Origin: Actinomycetota bacterium
Lineage (GTDB): Bacteria; Actinomycetota; Actinomycetes; Actinomycetales; Cellulomonadaceae
Direction of reading: 5' to 3'
Length of the DNA stretch: 5,383 bases
NCBI GenBank assembly: GCA_018898235.1
Contig: JAHIJU010000364.1
Span: 1 to 5,383, forward strand
Part shown: positions 1-5,383 of the stretch, one piece after another
Layout of the letters: the number at the start of each line of letters is the position of its first letter
Numbering within the stretch: position 1 is the first letter of the stretch
Made by a program: the position numbers and the translations under genes
The notes under the pieces: model-generated
Told to the model about the DNA's origin: nothing
Seen by the model: only the letters and a program-made list of their open reading frames with translations
The model's database searches: none

Positions 1-1
1 C

Positions 2-1216
2 GAGCTCGCCCGCCAGCGCAGCACGCTGGAGATGATCGCCTCGGAGAACTTCGTGCCGCGGGCGGTGCTGCAGGCGCAGGGTTCGGTGCTCACCAACAAG
101 TACGCCGAGGGCTACCCGGGCCGCCGCTACTACGGCGGCTGCGAAGAGGTCGACGTCGCCGAGACGATCGCCATCGAACGCGCGAAGTCGCTGTTCGGCG
201 CCCAGTTCGCCAACGTCCAGCCGCACTCGGGTGCCACCGCGAACGCGGCCGTGCTGCACGCGCTCGCCCGGCCCGGTGACACCATCCTCGGCCTGGCGCT
301 CGACCAGGGCGGGCACCTCACGCACGGCATGAAGATCAACTTCTCCGGTCGGCTCTACAACGTCGCGGCCTACGGCGTCGACGAGGCCACCTCGCTCGTC
401 CACATGGACGAGGTGCGGCGGCTGGCGCTGGAGCACCGGCCGAAGGTGCTCATCGCCGGTTGGTCGGCCTACCCCCGGCAGCTCGACTTCGCGCGGTTCC
501 GCGAGATCGCCGACGAGGTCGGCGCCTACCTGTGGGTCGACATGGCGCACTTCGCCGGTCTGGTCGCGGCCGGGCTGCACCCGTCGCCCGTGCCGCACGC
601 GCACGTCGTGTCGTCCACCGTGCACAAGACCATCGGCGGCCCCCGCTCCGGCTTCATCCTGACCAACGACGCCGACATCGCCAAGAAGATCAACTCCGCG
701 GTGTTCCCGGGCCAGCAGGGTGGCCCGCTCATGCACGTCATCGCCGCCAAGGCCGTCGCGTTCAAGATCGCCGCCACCCCGCAGTTCCGGGACCGCCAGG
801 AGCGCACGGTGCGCGGTGCGGCCATCCTCGCCGACCGGCTCACCGCACCGGATGTCGCGGCGGCCGGGATCTCCGTCCGGTCGGGCGGGACCGACGTCCA
901 CCTCGTGCTCGTCGATCTGCGGCATGCCTCGATCGACGGCAAGCAGGCCGAGGACCTGCTCCACGAGTGCGGGATCACCGTCAACCGCAACGCCGTGCCG
1001 AACGACCCGCGCCCGCCGATGGTCACCTCGGGCCTGCGGATCGGGACGCCCGCGCTGGCGACGCGCGGCTTCGGTGACGCCGAGTTCACCGAGGTGGCGG
1101 ACGTCATCGCCACCGCGCTGATCGAGGGCACCGACACCGATGTGGCCGCCCTGCGGGCCCGGACGGCGACGTTGGCCGACCGCTTCCCGCTCTACGCCGA
1201 CCTGGTGCAGTACTGA
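2..1216 (+). CDS. glyA: Serine hydroxymethyltransferase (5'-truncated by window edge)
   Basis: A PLP-dependent cytosolic enzyme that interconverts serine plus THF with glycine plus 5,10-methylene-THF, the main entry of one-carbon units. The frame is open from base 2 (ELARQRSTLE, then MIASENF), so the ATG at 32 is an internal codon where most homologues have Leu. Comparison with E. coli GlyA suggests roughly 20 or more residues are missing upstream. Counting from that Met, visible family motifs are NKYAEGYPGRRYYGGCEEVD (substrate and PLP contacts), GGHLTHG (His stacking on PLP), VDMAHFAGL with Asp170 and His173, the Schiff-base lysine Lys199 in STVHKTIGGPRSG (codon 626-628), and Arg336 in SGLRIGTPA, which binds the substrate carboxylate. 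No catalytic residue is missing, and the C-terminus ends at a normal place for the family. The stop overlaps the folD start by one base. Identification is firm; whether the genome has a second glyA cannot be seen here. Confidence 0.97.
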   Translation, partial: ELARQRSTLEMIASENFVPRAVLQAQGSVLTNKYAEGYPGRRYYGGCEEVDVAETIAIERAKSLFGAQFANVQPHSGATANAAVLHALARPGDTILGLALDQGGHLTHGMKINFSGRLYNVAAYGVDEATSLVHMDEVRRLALEHRPKVLIAGWSAYPRQLDFARFREIADEVGAYLWVDMAHFAGLVAAGLHPSPVPHAHVVSSTVHKTIGGPRSGFILTNDADIAKKINSAVFPGQQGGPLMHVIAAKAVAFKIAATPQFRDRQERTVRGAAILADRLTAPDVAAAGISVRSGGTDVHLVLVDLRHASIDGKQAEDLLHECGITVNRNAVPNDPRPPMVTSGLRIGTPALATRGFGDAEFTEVADVIATALIEGTDTDVAALRARTATLADRFPLYADLVQY

Positions 1217-2106
1217 TGACGGCCCGGCTCCTCGACGGCAAGGCGACCGCGGCGGCGATCAAGTCGGAGCTGGCGGTGCGGGTCGCGGCGCTAGCGGCCC
1301 GTGGGGTGCACCCGGGTCTGGGCACGCTGCTGGTCGGTGACGATCCCGGCTCCCAGGCCTACGTCGCGGGCAAGCACCGGGACTGCGCGCAGGTCGGTCT
1401 GGCCTCCCTGCGCGAGGACCTGCCGGGCGATGCCACCCCGGCGCAGGTCGAGGCGGCGATCCGGCGGCTGAACGACGACCCGGCCTGCACCGGGTTCATC
1501 GTGCAGCTGCCGCTGCCGGCCGGGGTCGACACGCAGGCGATGCTGGAGCTCGTCGACCCGGACAAGGATGCGGACGGGCTGCACCCGACCAACCTCGGGC
1601 GGCTCGTGCTACGGGTGAACGAACCGGTCACCTCGCCGCTGCCGTGCACGCCGCGGGGGATCCTCGAGCTGCTCGCGCGGCACGAGGTGTCGCTGCGCGG
1701 CAAGCACGTCGTCGTCATCGGCCGTGGTGTGACGGTGGGACGGTCGATCGGGCTGCTGCTCACCCGGCGGGAGGTCAACGCGACCGTCACGCTCACCCAC
1801 ACCGGGACGCGGGACCTGGCGGCGATCACCCGGTCCGCCGAGGTCATCGTCGCCGCGGCCGGGGTGCCCGGTCTGGTCACGGCCGACATGGTGGCGCCCG
1901 GTGCGGTGGTGGTCGACGTCGGGGTCTCCCGGGTGGTGGATGCGGCGACCGGGCGCTCGCGCGTGGCCGGCGACGTGCACGCGGACGTACGTGAGGTCGC
2001 GGCGTGGGTGTCGCCGAACCCCGGCGGTGTGGGTCCGATGACCCGTGCGATGCTGCTGGCCAACGTCGTCGAGATCGGCGAACGCGCGGTTCTGCGCCCG
2101 GCCTAG
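1216..2106 (+). CDS. folD: Bifunctional methylene-THF dehydrogenase / methenyl-THF cyclohydrolase
   Basis: A cytosolic enzyme that oxidises 5,10-methylene-THF to methenyl-THF with NADP and hydrolyses that to 10-formyl-THF, used for purines and formyl-Met-tRNA. The 296-residue length is normal for FolD. The catalytic domain carries the YVxxK motif with Tyr49 and Lys53, followed by VQLPLP and DKDADG with Asp120. The Rossmann domain has GRGVTVGRS at 169-177, the actinobacterial form of the NADP loop. The C-terminal signature PGGVGPMT lies at 269-276. The ATG at 1216 shares its A with the glyA stop (TGATG), and no clear Shine-Dalgarno precedes it, so it probably depends on translational coupling to glyA. 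The pairing makes biochemical sense because GlyA supplies the FolD substrate. Nothing is truncated or unusual. Confidence 0.97.
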   Translation: MTARLLDGKATAAAIKSELAVRVAALAARGVHPGLGTLLVGDDPGSQAYVAGKHRDCAQVGLASLREDLPGDATPAQVEAAIRRLNDDPACTGFIVQLPLPAGVDTQAMLELVDPDKDADGLHPTNLGRLVLRVNEPVTSPLPCTPRGILELLARHEVSLRGKHVVVIGRGVTVGRSIGLLLTRREVNATVTLTHTGTRDLAAITRSAEVIVAAAGVPGLVTADMVAPGAVVVDVGVSRVVDAATGRSRVAGDVHADVREVAAWVSPNPGGVGPMTRAMLLANVVEIGERAVLRPA

Positions 2107-2117
2107 GTGCTAGCACC
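2106..2117. other. Perfect 12-bp palindrome at the folD stop
   Basis: GGTGCTAGCACC is identical to its reverse complement and starts on the last base of the folD TAG stop. As RNA it could form only a 4-bp stem with a CTAG loop, and no T-run follows, so it is a poor terminator. A dimeric repressor site is possible, given its position about 40 bp upstream of the candidate promoter of the next gene. No cognate regulator is visible in the window, and a chance occurrence cannot be excluded. Confidence 0.3.
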
Positions 2118-2157
2118 CTGGCGGGTCGGCTCCGGGCCGCTCGCGCCCCCGACCGGG

Positions 2158-2185
2158 CTCATCCCACGTCTGTGCACGCCGATGG
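2158..2185 (+). promoter_or_regulatory. Candidate sigma-28 (FliA/WhiG)-like promoter of the diguanylate cyclase
   Basis: CTCA at 2158-2161 and GCCGATGG at 2178-2185 are separated by 16 bases. The second element matches six of eight positions of the GCCGATAA -10 box known for FliA/SigD/WhiG-type motility or sporulation sigma factors. The -35 part is weaker (consensus TAAA, normally 15 bases away). Transcription would begin near 2192, leaving a leader of about 30 bases before the GTG at 2222. No good sigma-70-type pair was seen in this gap. This is pattern matching by eye only. Confidence 0.35.
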
Positions 2186-2187
2186 GA

Positions 2188-2199
2188 CGGTGAAAACCG
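2188..2199 (+). other. Small GAAA-tetraloop hairpin in the leader
   Basis: CGGT-GAAA-ACCG can form a 4-bp stem closed by a GNRA tetraloop, ending 12 bases before the GGAGG ribosome-binding site. If the transcript starts near 2192 the 5' arm would be only partly transcribed, so an RNA role requires an upstream start. No larger riboswitch fold was recognised around it. Confidence 0.2.
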
Positions 2200-2221
2200 G
2201 CGGAGCGAGACGGAGGTGGCT

Positions 2222-3700
2222 GTGCCCACGTGGCTGCCACTGGTCCCGGCCGTCGGCGCAGTGGTCGCGCTCGCGGCCGCCGCCTGGGTGCTGCACCCCC
2301 GCCGGCGGACCGCCACCTCCTGGCCCGCCGCGCTCATCTTCGTCTCATCGGCCTGGTGGTGCCTGGTCGCCATGCTGGAGTGGGCCACGGGCGACTCCGC
2401 CGAGCGCCGCGCGCTGGAGATCGTCCACGTCCCCGCCACCGGGACGCTGGTCTTCGGGATCCTCTGGTACACGGTGCTCTTCGTGGGTGGGCGCTGGACC
2501 CGGCGCAAGGCCCTGTGGCTCGCCGTCGAACCGACGATCCTGCTGGTGCTGACCCTGACGAGCGGCTGGCAGCAGTGGCTGATCGGACCGGGTGGGGCCC
2601 GCGACGAGCCGGTGTTCTGGGCGCACGTCGTCTACTGCCACGTCGCGCTCGCGATCTGTGTCGGGCTGCTCATGGCCACGTCGAGCGACGCGATCGGGCA
2701 GCGCTGGCCGATGATGGTGGCCGCGGCGGCGCTCGTGGTGCCGATGGCGCTCAACCTCACGGTCATGGTGGGCGTCGCGCGGCACCTGCGCTCGCTGCCG
2801 GACGCGACCCCCGTCGTCCTCGTCCTGACGACGCTGGTCTGGGTGTGGGCCGAACGGGGGACCCGAGGACTCGCCTCCCGGCGGGCCATCACCGTGCACC
2901 AGGTCGTCGAGGCGATCGGGGACGGGATCGTCGTGCTCGACGCGCGTGGCGTGGTGATCGTCGCCAACTCGGCCGCGGTCGAGCTCGCCGGCCGGCACGG
3001 TGTGACCGGACCGCTGCTCGGCTGCTCCTGGCGAGAGGTCCTGGGGGACGTCGATCTCCCGGACACCCGGCGAGGGGGGCTGGTGCGCTCGGGCGACCGC
3101 GTGATCGACCTGCGGGTCACGCACCTGGGTACCGACGGGTACCAGACCGGTGACGTCGTCGTGCTGCGGGACGTCACAGAGTCCGAGGCAGCGCGCCACG
3201 AGCTCGCCGAGCAGGCCGTCTCCGATGCGCTCACCGGGCTGCGCAACCGCCGGTTCTACGTCGAACGCGGGCAGCAGCTCATCGACCAGGCACGTGAGGA
3301 GGGCCTGTCGGTGGTGGCGGCGATGGTCGACATCGACCACTTCAAGGTCGTCAACGACACCTTCGGCCACCCCGCGGGTGACCGGGTGCTCGCCCGGGTG
3401 GCGGCGCAGGTGCAGCGCCGGGCGCGGCTGCGCGACGCCCAGGTGCGGTTCGGCGGCGAGGAGTTCCTGCTGCTCATGGTCGGTGAGACGTTCGACGGTG
3501 CGCTGCTGCGGATGGAGGACCTGCGGCGGGCCTGCGCGGGCATCCGGGTGCCGACACGGGGCACCGAGATCTCCGTGACCGTGAGCATCGGGGTGTGCGC
3601 CCTGACCGAGGACCTGGACGCCGAGGGCCTGCTGCACGGCGCCGACGTCGCGCTCTACCGGGCCAAGGACGAGGGACGCAACCGGGTCTGCACGATCTGA
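2222..3700 (+). CDS. Membrane-bound diguanylate cyclase (7TM sensor-PAS-GGDEF)
   Basis: Predicted to condense two GTP into cyclic di-GMP at the membrane in response to a signal sensed by its N-terminal half. The GTG at 2222 is preferred because GGAGG (2212-2216) lies five bases upstream; an in-frame GTG at 2216 overlaps that site. Numbered from 2222 (492 aa), about seven hydrophobic helices lie near 4-24, 34-54, 67-89, 97-114, 131-153, 163-185 and 195-210. Their pattern (EWATG, then a long loop, then FWAHVVYCH) resembles the 7TM sensor of some histidine kinases. A PAS domain spans about 228-325 and ends in a DVTE motif. The GGDEF domain (about 334-492) begins SDALTGLRNRR, has metal-site Asp370 in MVDIDHFK, the active-site GGEEF at 411-415, and the inhibitory RxxD site as RLRD at 402-405, five residues before GGEEF. 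The catalytic motifs are intact, so activity with product inhibition is likely. There is no EAL or HD-GYP partner in the window, and the ligand is unknown. Confidence 0.93.
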   Translation: MPTWLPLVPAVGAVVALAAAAWVLHPRRRTATSWPAALIFVSSAWWCLVAMLEWATGDSAERRALEIVHVPATGTLVFGILWYTVLFVGGRWTRRKALWLAVEPTILLVLTLTSGWQQWLIGPGGARDEPVFWAHVVYCHVALAICVGLLMATSSDAIGQRWPMMVAAAALVVPMALNLTVMVGVARHLRSLPDATPVVLVLTTLVWVWAERGTRGLASRRAITVHQVVEAIGDGIVVLDARGVVIVANSAAVELAGRHGVTGPLLGCSWREVLGDVDLPDTRRGGLVRSGDRVIDLRVTHLGTDGYQTGDVVVLRDVTESEAARHELAEQAVSDALTGLRNRRFYVERGQQLIDQAREEGLSVVAAMVDIDHFKVVNDTFGHPAGDRVLARVAAQVQRRARLRDAQVRFGGEEFLLLMVGETFDGALLRMEDLRRACAGIRVPTRGTEISVTVSIGVCALTEDLDAEGLLHGADVALYRAKDEGRNRVCTI

Positions 3701-3707
3701 GCCTCGA

Positions 3708-3728
3708 CGGGCGGACCGTCGCCGCCCG
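3708..3728 (+). terminator. GC-rich hairpin after the diguanylate cyclase
   Basis: CGGGCGG at 3708-3714 pairs perfectly with CCGCCCG at 3722-3728 around a 7-base loop, starting eight bases after the TGA stop. There is no T-run, but actinobacterial terminators often lack one. It could separate the cyclase transcript from the VOC gene; in such GC-rich DNA a chance stem is also possible. Confidence 0.4.
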
Positions 3729-3760
3729 GGGTGTCATGGTGGAGTCCAGGATCGGCACCC

Positions 3761-3766
3761 AGGAGG
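3761..3766 (+). promoter_or_regulatory. Ribosome-binding site fixing the VOC gene start
   Basis: AGGAGG, a perfect Shine-Dalgarno core five bases before the ATG at 3772. It decides between this start and the in-frame ATG at 3736. Confidence 0.75.
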
Positions 3767-3771
3767 CCACC

Positions 3772-4245
3772 ATGCCCACCGTCCGTACTCACCTGTGGAT
3801 GAACGACCAGGCGCTCGACGCCGCCCGGTTCTGGGAGCAGACGGTCCCGGCCACCCGGGTGACCTCCGTGACCAGAGCACCGTCGGGGACGCCGGGGGTC
3901 GGCGAGGGCGCCGTGTTCGTGGTCGAGGTCCAGGTGGGCGACGTCCCGGTGACCCTGCTCAACGGCGGTCCCATGTTCGCGCTGGACGAGGCGTTCTCGT
4001 TCGTCCTGGAGGTCGAGACGCAGGCGGAGATCGACCACTTCTGGGACGTGCTCGCAGCGGACGGTGGGCAGACCAGCCAGTGCGGCTGGCTCAAGGACCG
4101 TTTCGGCGTGTCGTGGCAGGTCGTCCCGACGGGGATGGCCGAGGTCATGGCGGGTGAGCCGGCGGCCGTCGGGCGGGCGATGGCCGCCATGCTCCAGATG
4201 ACCAAGATCGACCTGGCAGCGCTGCGGGCGGCCGCCGCCGGCTGA
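3772..4245 (+). CDS. VOC-superfamily protein, PhnB-like (3-dmu-9_3-mt fold family)
   Basis: A small, probably cytosolic protein of 157 residues resembling the PhnB-like branch of the vicinal oxygen chelate superfamily. This branch is often misannotated as 3-demethylubiquinone-9 3-methyltransferase; the substrate and reaction are unknown. Family hallmarks are the N-terminal HLWMNDQALDAARFW stretch, LLNGGP with Asn64, FSFVLEVETQAEIDHFWD, CGWLKDRFGVSWQVVP at 104-119, and the closing MTKIDLAAL at 143-151. The ATG at 3772 is chosen because a perfect AGGAGG (3761-3766) lies five bases upstream. An in-frame ATG at 3736 would add 12 residues without such a site. The FYxxxF motif typical of many homologues reads FWEQTVP here. 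No signal peptide or membrane helix is visible. It sits between a signalling gene and a repair gene, with no evident functional link to either. Family assignment is firm; function is open. Confidence 0.88.
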   Translation: MPTVRTHLWMNDQALDAARFWEQTVPATRVTSVTRAPSGTPGVGEGAVFVVEVQVGDVPVTLLNGGPMFALDEAFSFVLEVETQAEIDHFWDVLAADGGQTSQCGWLKDRFGVSWQVVPTGMAEVMAGEPAAVGRAMAAMLQMTKIDLAALRAAAAG

Positions 4246-4273
4246 CGCGCGTGTGGGTGGCGTCGGCCAGGAT
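4242..4273 (+). promoter_or_regulatory. Candidate housekeeping-type promoter of xth, leaderless layout
   Basis: CAGGAT at 4268-4273 matches the actinobacterial -10 consensus TANNNT except for its first base. Its last base is seven positions before the GTG at 4280, the spacing expected when transcription starts on the first base of the start codon. A weak -35 candidate, CTGACG at 4242-4247, overlaps the VOC stop, but the 20-base spacer is longer than usual. The AGGA within the same stretch could instead act as a weak Shine-Dalgarno, so the two readings compete. Confidence 0.35.
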
Positions 4274-4279
4274 GGGGGC

Positions 4280-5083
4280 GTGAGCAGCACAGCGACCATC
4301 GCGACCGTCAACGTCAACGGTGTCCGGGCGGCCTTCCGCCGGGGCATGGGCCAGTGGCTCGAACGGTGCGCACCGGATGTGCTGCTGCTCCAGGAGGTCC
4401 GGGCCGATGACGGCTCGCTCGCCGCGCTGCTGCCCGGCTGGGACCTGGCGCACGAGGCCGGGGCTGCCGCGGGGCGGGCCGGGGTCGCGATCGCGTCGAG
4501 GTACCCGATGCGGGCCGTGCGGATCGGGCTCGGCACCGAGGTGGCCGGCGACCAGGGCCGCTGGGTCGAGGCCGATCTCGACCTGCCGGACGGCCCGCTC
4601 ACCGTGGTCTCGGTGTACCTGTACTCGGCGACCGTCGACCACCCGTCGCTGGACGCCAAGTACGCCTTCTGCGAGCACGTGACGAAGCGGCTGGCCGAGC
4701 TGGGCGGCACCCCGGCCGTGGTGGGTGGCGACCTGAACATCGCCCACCGCGAGGTGGACATCAAGAACTGGAAGGGCAACCTCGGCAAGGCGGGATTCCT
4801 GCCGGACGAGCGGGCCTACCTGGACCGGTGGTTCGACGAGCTCGGCTGGACCGATGTGGGGCGCGCGCTCGGCGGCCCGGGACCGGGGCCCTACACCTGG
4901 TGGTCGTGGCGCGGGCAGGCCTTCGACAACGACGCCGGCTGGCGCATCGACTACCAGCTCACCAGCCCGGCGCTCGCGGGGGCGGCGGTGGCCGCACGGG
5001 TGGATCGGGCGGAGAGCTACGCGGCGCGGTTCAGCGACCACGCACCGCTCGTCGTCACCTACGACCGGAGCCCACGGCCCTGA
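4280..5083 (+). CDS. xth: Exodeoxyribonuclease III (Xth/APE1-like AP endonuclease)
   Basis: A cytosolic, metal-dependent DNA repair nuclease of the endonuclease/exonuclease/phosphatase fold. It cleaves 5' to abasic sites and removes 3'-blocking groups in base excision repair. From the GTG at 4280 it has 267 residues, essentially the length of E. coli ExoIII (268). Catalytic features in order are Asn11 in NVNG, metal ligand Glu39 in LLLQEV, the probable catalytic Tyr113 in VYLY, Asp151 and Asn153 in GGDLNIAH, the DNA-contact region TWWSWRG, Asp224 in WRIDYQL, and Asp253-His254 in SDHAP. All are intact. An in-frame GTG at 4253 would add nine residues but has no ribosome-binding signal and lengthens the protein before its first beta strand. 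The 3' end overlaps the convergent kinase gene by 25 bp. Function is firm; the exact balance of exonuclease and AP endonuclease activity cannot be read from the sequence. Confidence 0.95.
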   Translation: MSSTATIATVNVNGVRAAFRRGMGQWLERCAPDVLLLQEVRADDGSLAALLPGWDLAHEAGAAAGRAGVAIASRYPMRAVRIGLGTEVAGDQGRWVEADLDLPDGPLTVVSVYLYSATVDHPSLDAKYAFCEHVTKRLAELGGTPAVVGGDLNIAHREVDIKNWKGNLGKAGFLPDERAYLDRWFDELGWTDVGRALGGPGPGPYTWWSWRGQAFDNDAGWRIDYQLTSPALAGAAVAARVDRAESYAARFSDHAPLVVTYDRSPRP

Positions 5084-5383
5084 CCCCCGGAGGTCCGGGC
5101 CGGCGGGTCGGGCGGCAGCCAGTCGGCGAGCTCGGTCGACGTCGGACCGGTCGCCGGGCCGTGGCGGGTCACGGACCAGGCCGCCGCGCGGTTCGCCCGT
5201 CGGGCCGCGGCCAGCGGGTCTGATCCGTTCGCCAGGCCGTCGGCGAAGGCCGCGGTGTGCGTGTCGCCGGCGCCGGTCAGATCGACGGCCTCGACCTCGG
5301 GGGAGGGGACCTCCTGGACGGACGGACCGGCGAGCAGGCACCCGGCCGCACCGCGGCGCACCAGGGCGTGGCCCCGGGCGCGC
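5059..5383 (-). CDS. PfkB-family carbohydrate kinase, C-terminal part (truncated by window edge)
   Basis: The last 107 residues of a ribokinase/PfkB-family enzyme, which transfers phosphate from ATP to a sugar or nucleoside hydroxyl. The frame is open to the right edge (ARGHALVRRGAAGCLL), so the true start lies beyond 5383 and the GTG near 5361 is internal. The diagnostic PfkB signature 2 is VDLTGAGDTHTAAF; GAGD (5263-5274) forms the anion hole and carries the catalytic base Asp. It is followed by a helix with ANRAAAWSVTRHGPATGPT, typical of the family's C-terminus. The stop TAG is at 5061-5059, inside the convergent xth gene, so the last eight residues (GQGRGLRS) are encoded antisense to the xth C-terminus and stop. 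Substrate specificity (ribose, fructose, adenosine or other) needs the missing N-terminal half. Family call is firm, specificity unknown. Confidence 0.88.
   Translation of the reverse strand, partial: RARGHALVRRGAAGCLLAGPSVQEVPSPEVEAVDLTGAGDTHTAAFADGLANGSDPLAAARRANRAAAWSVTRHGPATGPTSTELADWLPPDPPARTSGGQGRGLRS
5086..5099. terminator. Short symmetric hairpin just after xth
   Basis: CCCGG-AGGT-CCGGG forms a 5-bp stem with a 4-base loop, starting three bases after the xth stop. It could serve as a weak terminator for xth, but it lies within the coding sequence of the minus-strand kinase and has no T-run. Low confidence. Confidence 0.22.

Noticed and set aside
32..34. ATG at 32 as the start of glyA
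   Set aside because: The frame continues open to base 2 with family-like sequence, and the codon aligns to the internal Leu of the LIASENF motif.
2124..2154. GGTCGG/CCGACC stem as a folD terminator
   Set aside because: The stem is only six base pairs around a 19-base loop with no T-run; in this GC-rich sequence it is not above chance.
2178..2220. Cyclic di-GMP (GEMM) riboswitch upstream of the cyclase
   Set aside because: GGGACGGTGAAAACC is superficially like part of the GEMM core, but the second helix, conserved receptor segment and closing stem are absent and the space is too short.
2216..2221. GTG at 2216 as the start of the diguanylate cyclase
   Set aside because: It overlaps the GGAGG that is ideally spaced for the GTG at 2222. 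A weaker GGAG at 2202-2205 makes it possible but less likely.
2345..3637. 430-codon minus-strand open frame across the cyclase gene
   Set aside because: It is a shadow frame from high third-position GC; its product is a low-complexity His/Arg/Asp/Gly-rich sequence with no recognisable domain.
3595..3771. Extended VOC reading frame starting inside the cyclase gene
   Set aside because: The open frame upstream of 3772 reads the cyclase gene out of frame; the AGGAGG-ATG at 3772 and the family N-terminus mark the real start.
4253..4279. GTG at 4253 as the start of xth
   Set aside because: It has no Shine-Dalgarno or -10 element at a suitable distance, and the added residues (MGGVGQDGG) are not family-like.
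4145..5341. 398-codon minus-strand open frame spanning xth and the kinase end
   Set aside because: It is antisense to a fully intact xth and in a different frame from the PfkB kinase; its Arg/Pro-rich composition and lack of motifs mark it as a shadow.
1..5383. Defence system, mobile element, CRISPR array or novel multi-gene system
   Set aside because: All substantial genes belong to known families with ordinary composition; no repeats, integrase, transposase or att-like sites were seen.

Overview
This window reads as ordinary chromosomal DNA of a very GC-rich Gram-positive bacterium, almost certainly an actinomycete (Actinomycetota). The reasons are the strong G/C bias at third codon positions, frequent GTG starts, very tight gene packing, and the actinobacterial flavour of GlyA (VHKTIGGPRSG around the PLP lysine) and FolD (GRGVTVGRS). 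The genus cannot be fixed from the sequence. The GlyA wording and a possible motility-type promoter would suit a motile member of Micrococcales or Kineosporiales, but that is only an impression.

Layout, left to right. (1) Positions 1-2106, plus strand: the 3' part of glyA (serine hydroxymethyltransferase, cut by the window edge), then folD (methylene-THF dehydrogenase/cyclohydrolase). They overlap by one base (TGATG) and form a one-carbon folate unit: GlyA makes 5,10-methylene-THF and FolD oxidises it to 10-formyl-THF. (2) Positions 2107-2221: the only sizeable intergenic gap. It holds a perfect 12-bp palindrome at the folD stop, a candidate sigma-28-like promoter and a small GAAA-loop hairpin. 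(3) Positions 2222-3700: a membrane-bound diguanylate cyclase with seven TM helices, a PAS domain and a GGEEF domain with an intact RxxD inhibitory site. A GC-rich hairpin follows. (4) Positions 3772-4245: a VOC/PhnB-like protein of unknown substrate. (5) Positions 4280-5083: exodeoxyribonuclease III (xth), with a full catalytic set and a start that fits leaderless transcription. (6) Positions 5059-5383, minus strand: the C-terminal part of a PfkB-family sugar kinase, convergent with xth and overlapping it by 25 bp.

Apart from glyA-folD, the genes share no obvious pathway: folate metabolism, c-di-GMP signalling, a VOC protein, DNA repair and sugar phosphorylation. I see no RNA gene, mobile element, CRISPR array or defence island. 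I found no convincing undescribed system. The points most worth a second look are the regulatory region and architecture of the diguanylate cyclase and the tail-to-tail overlap of xth with the kinase.
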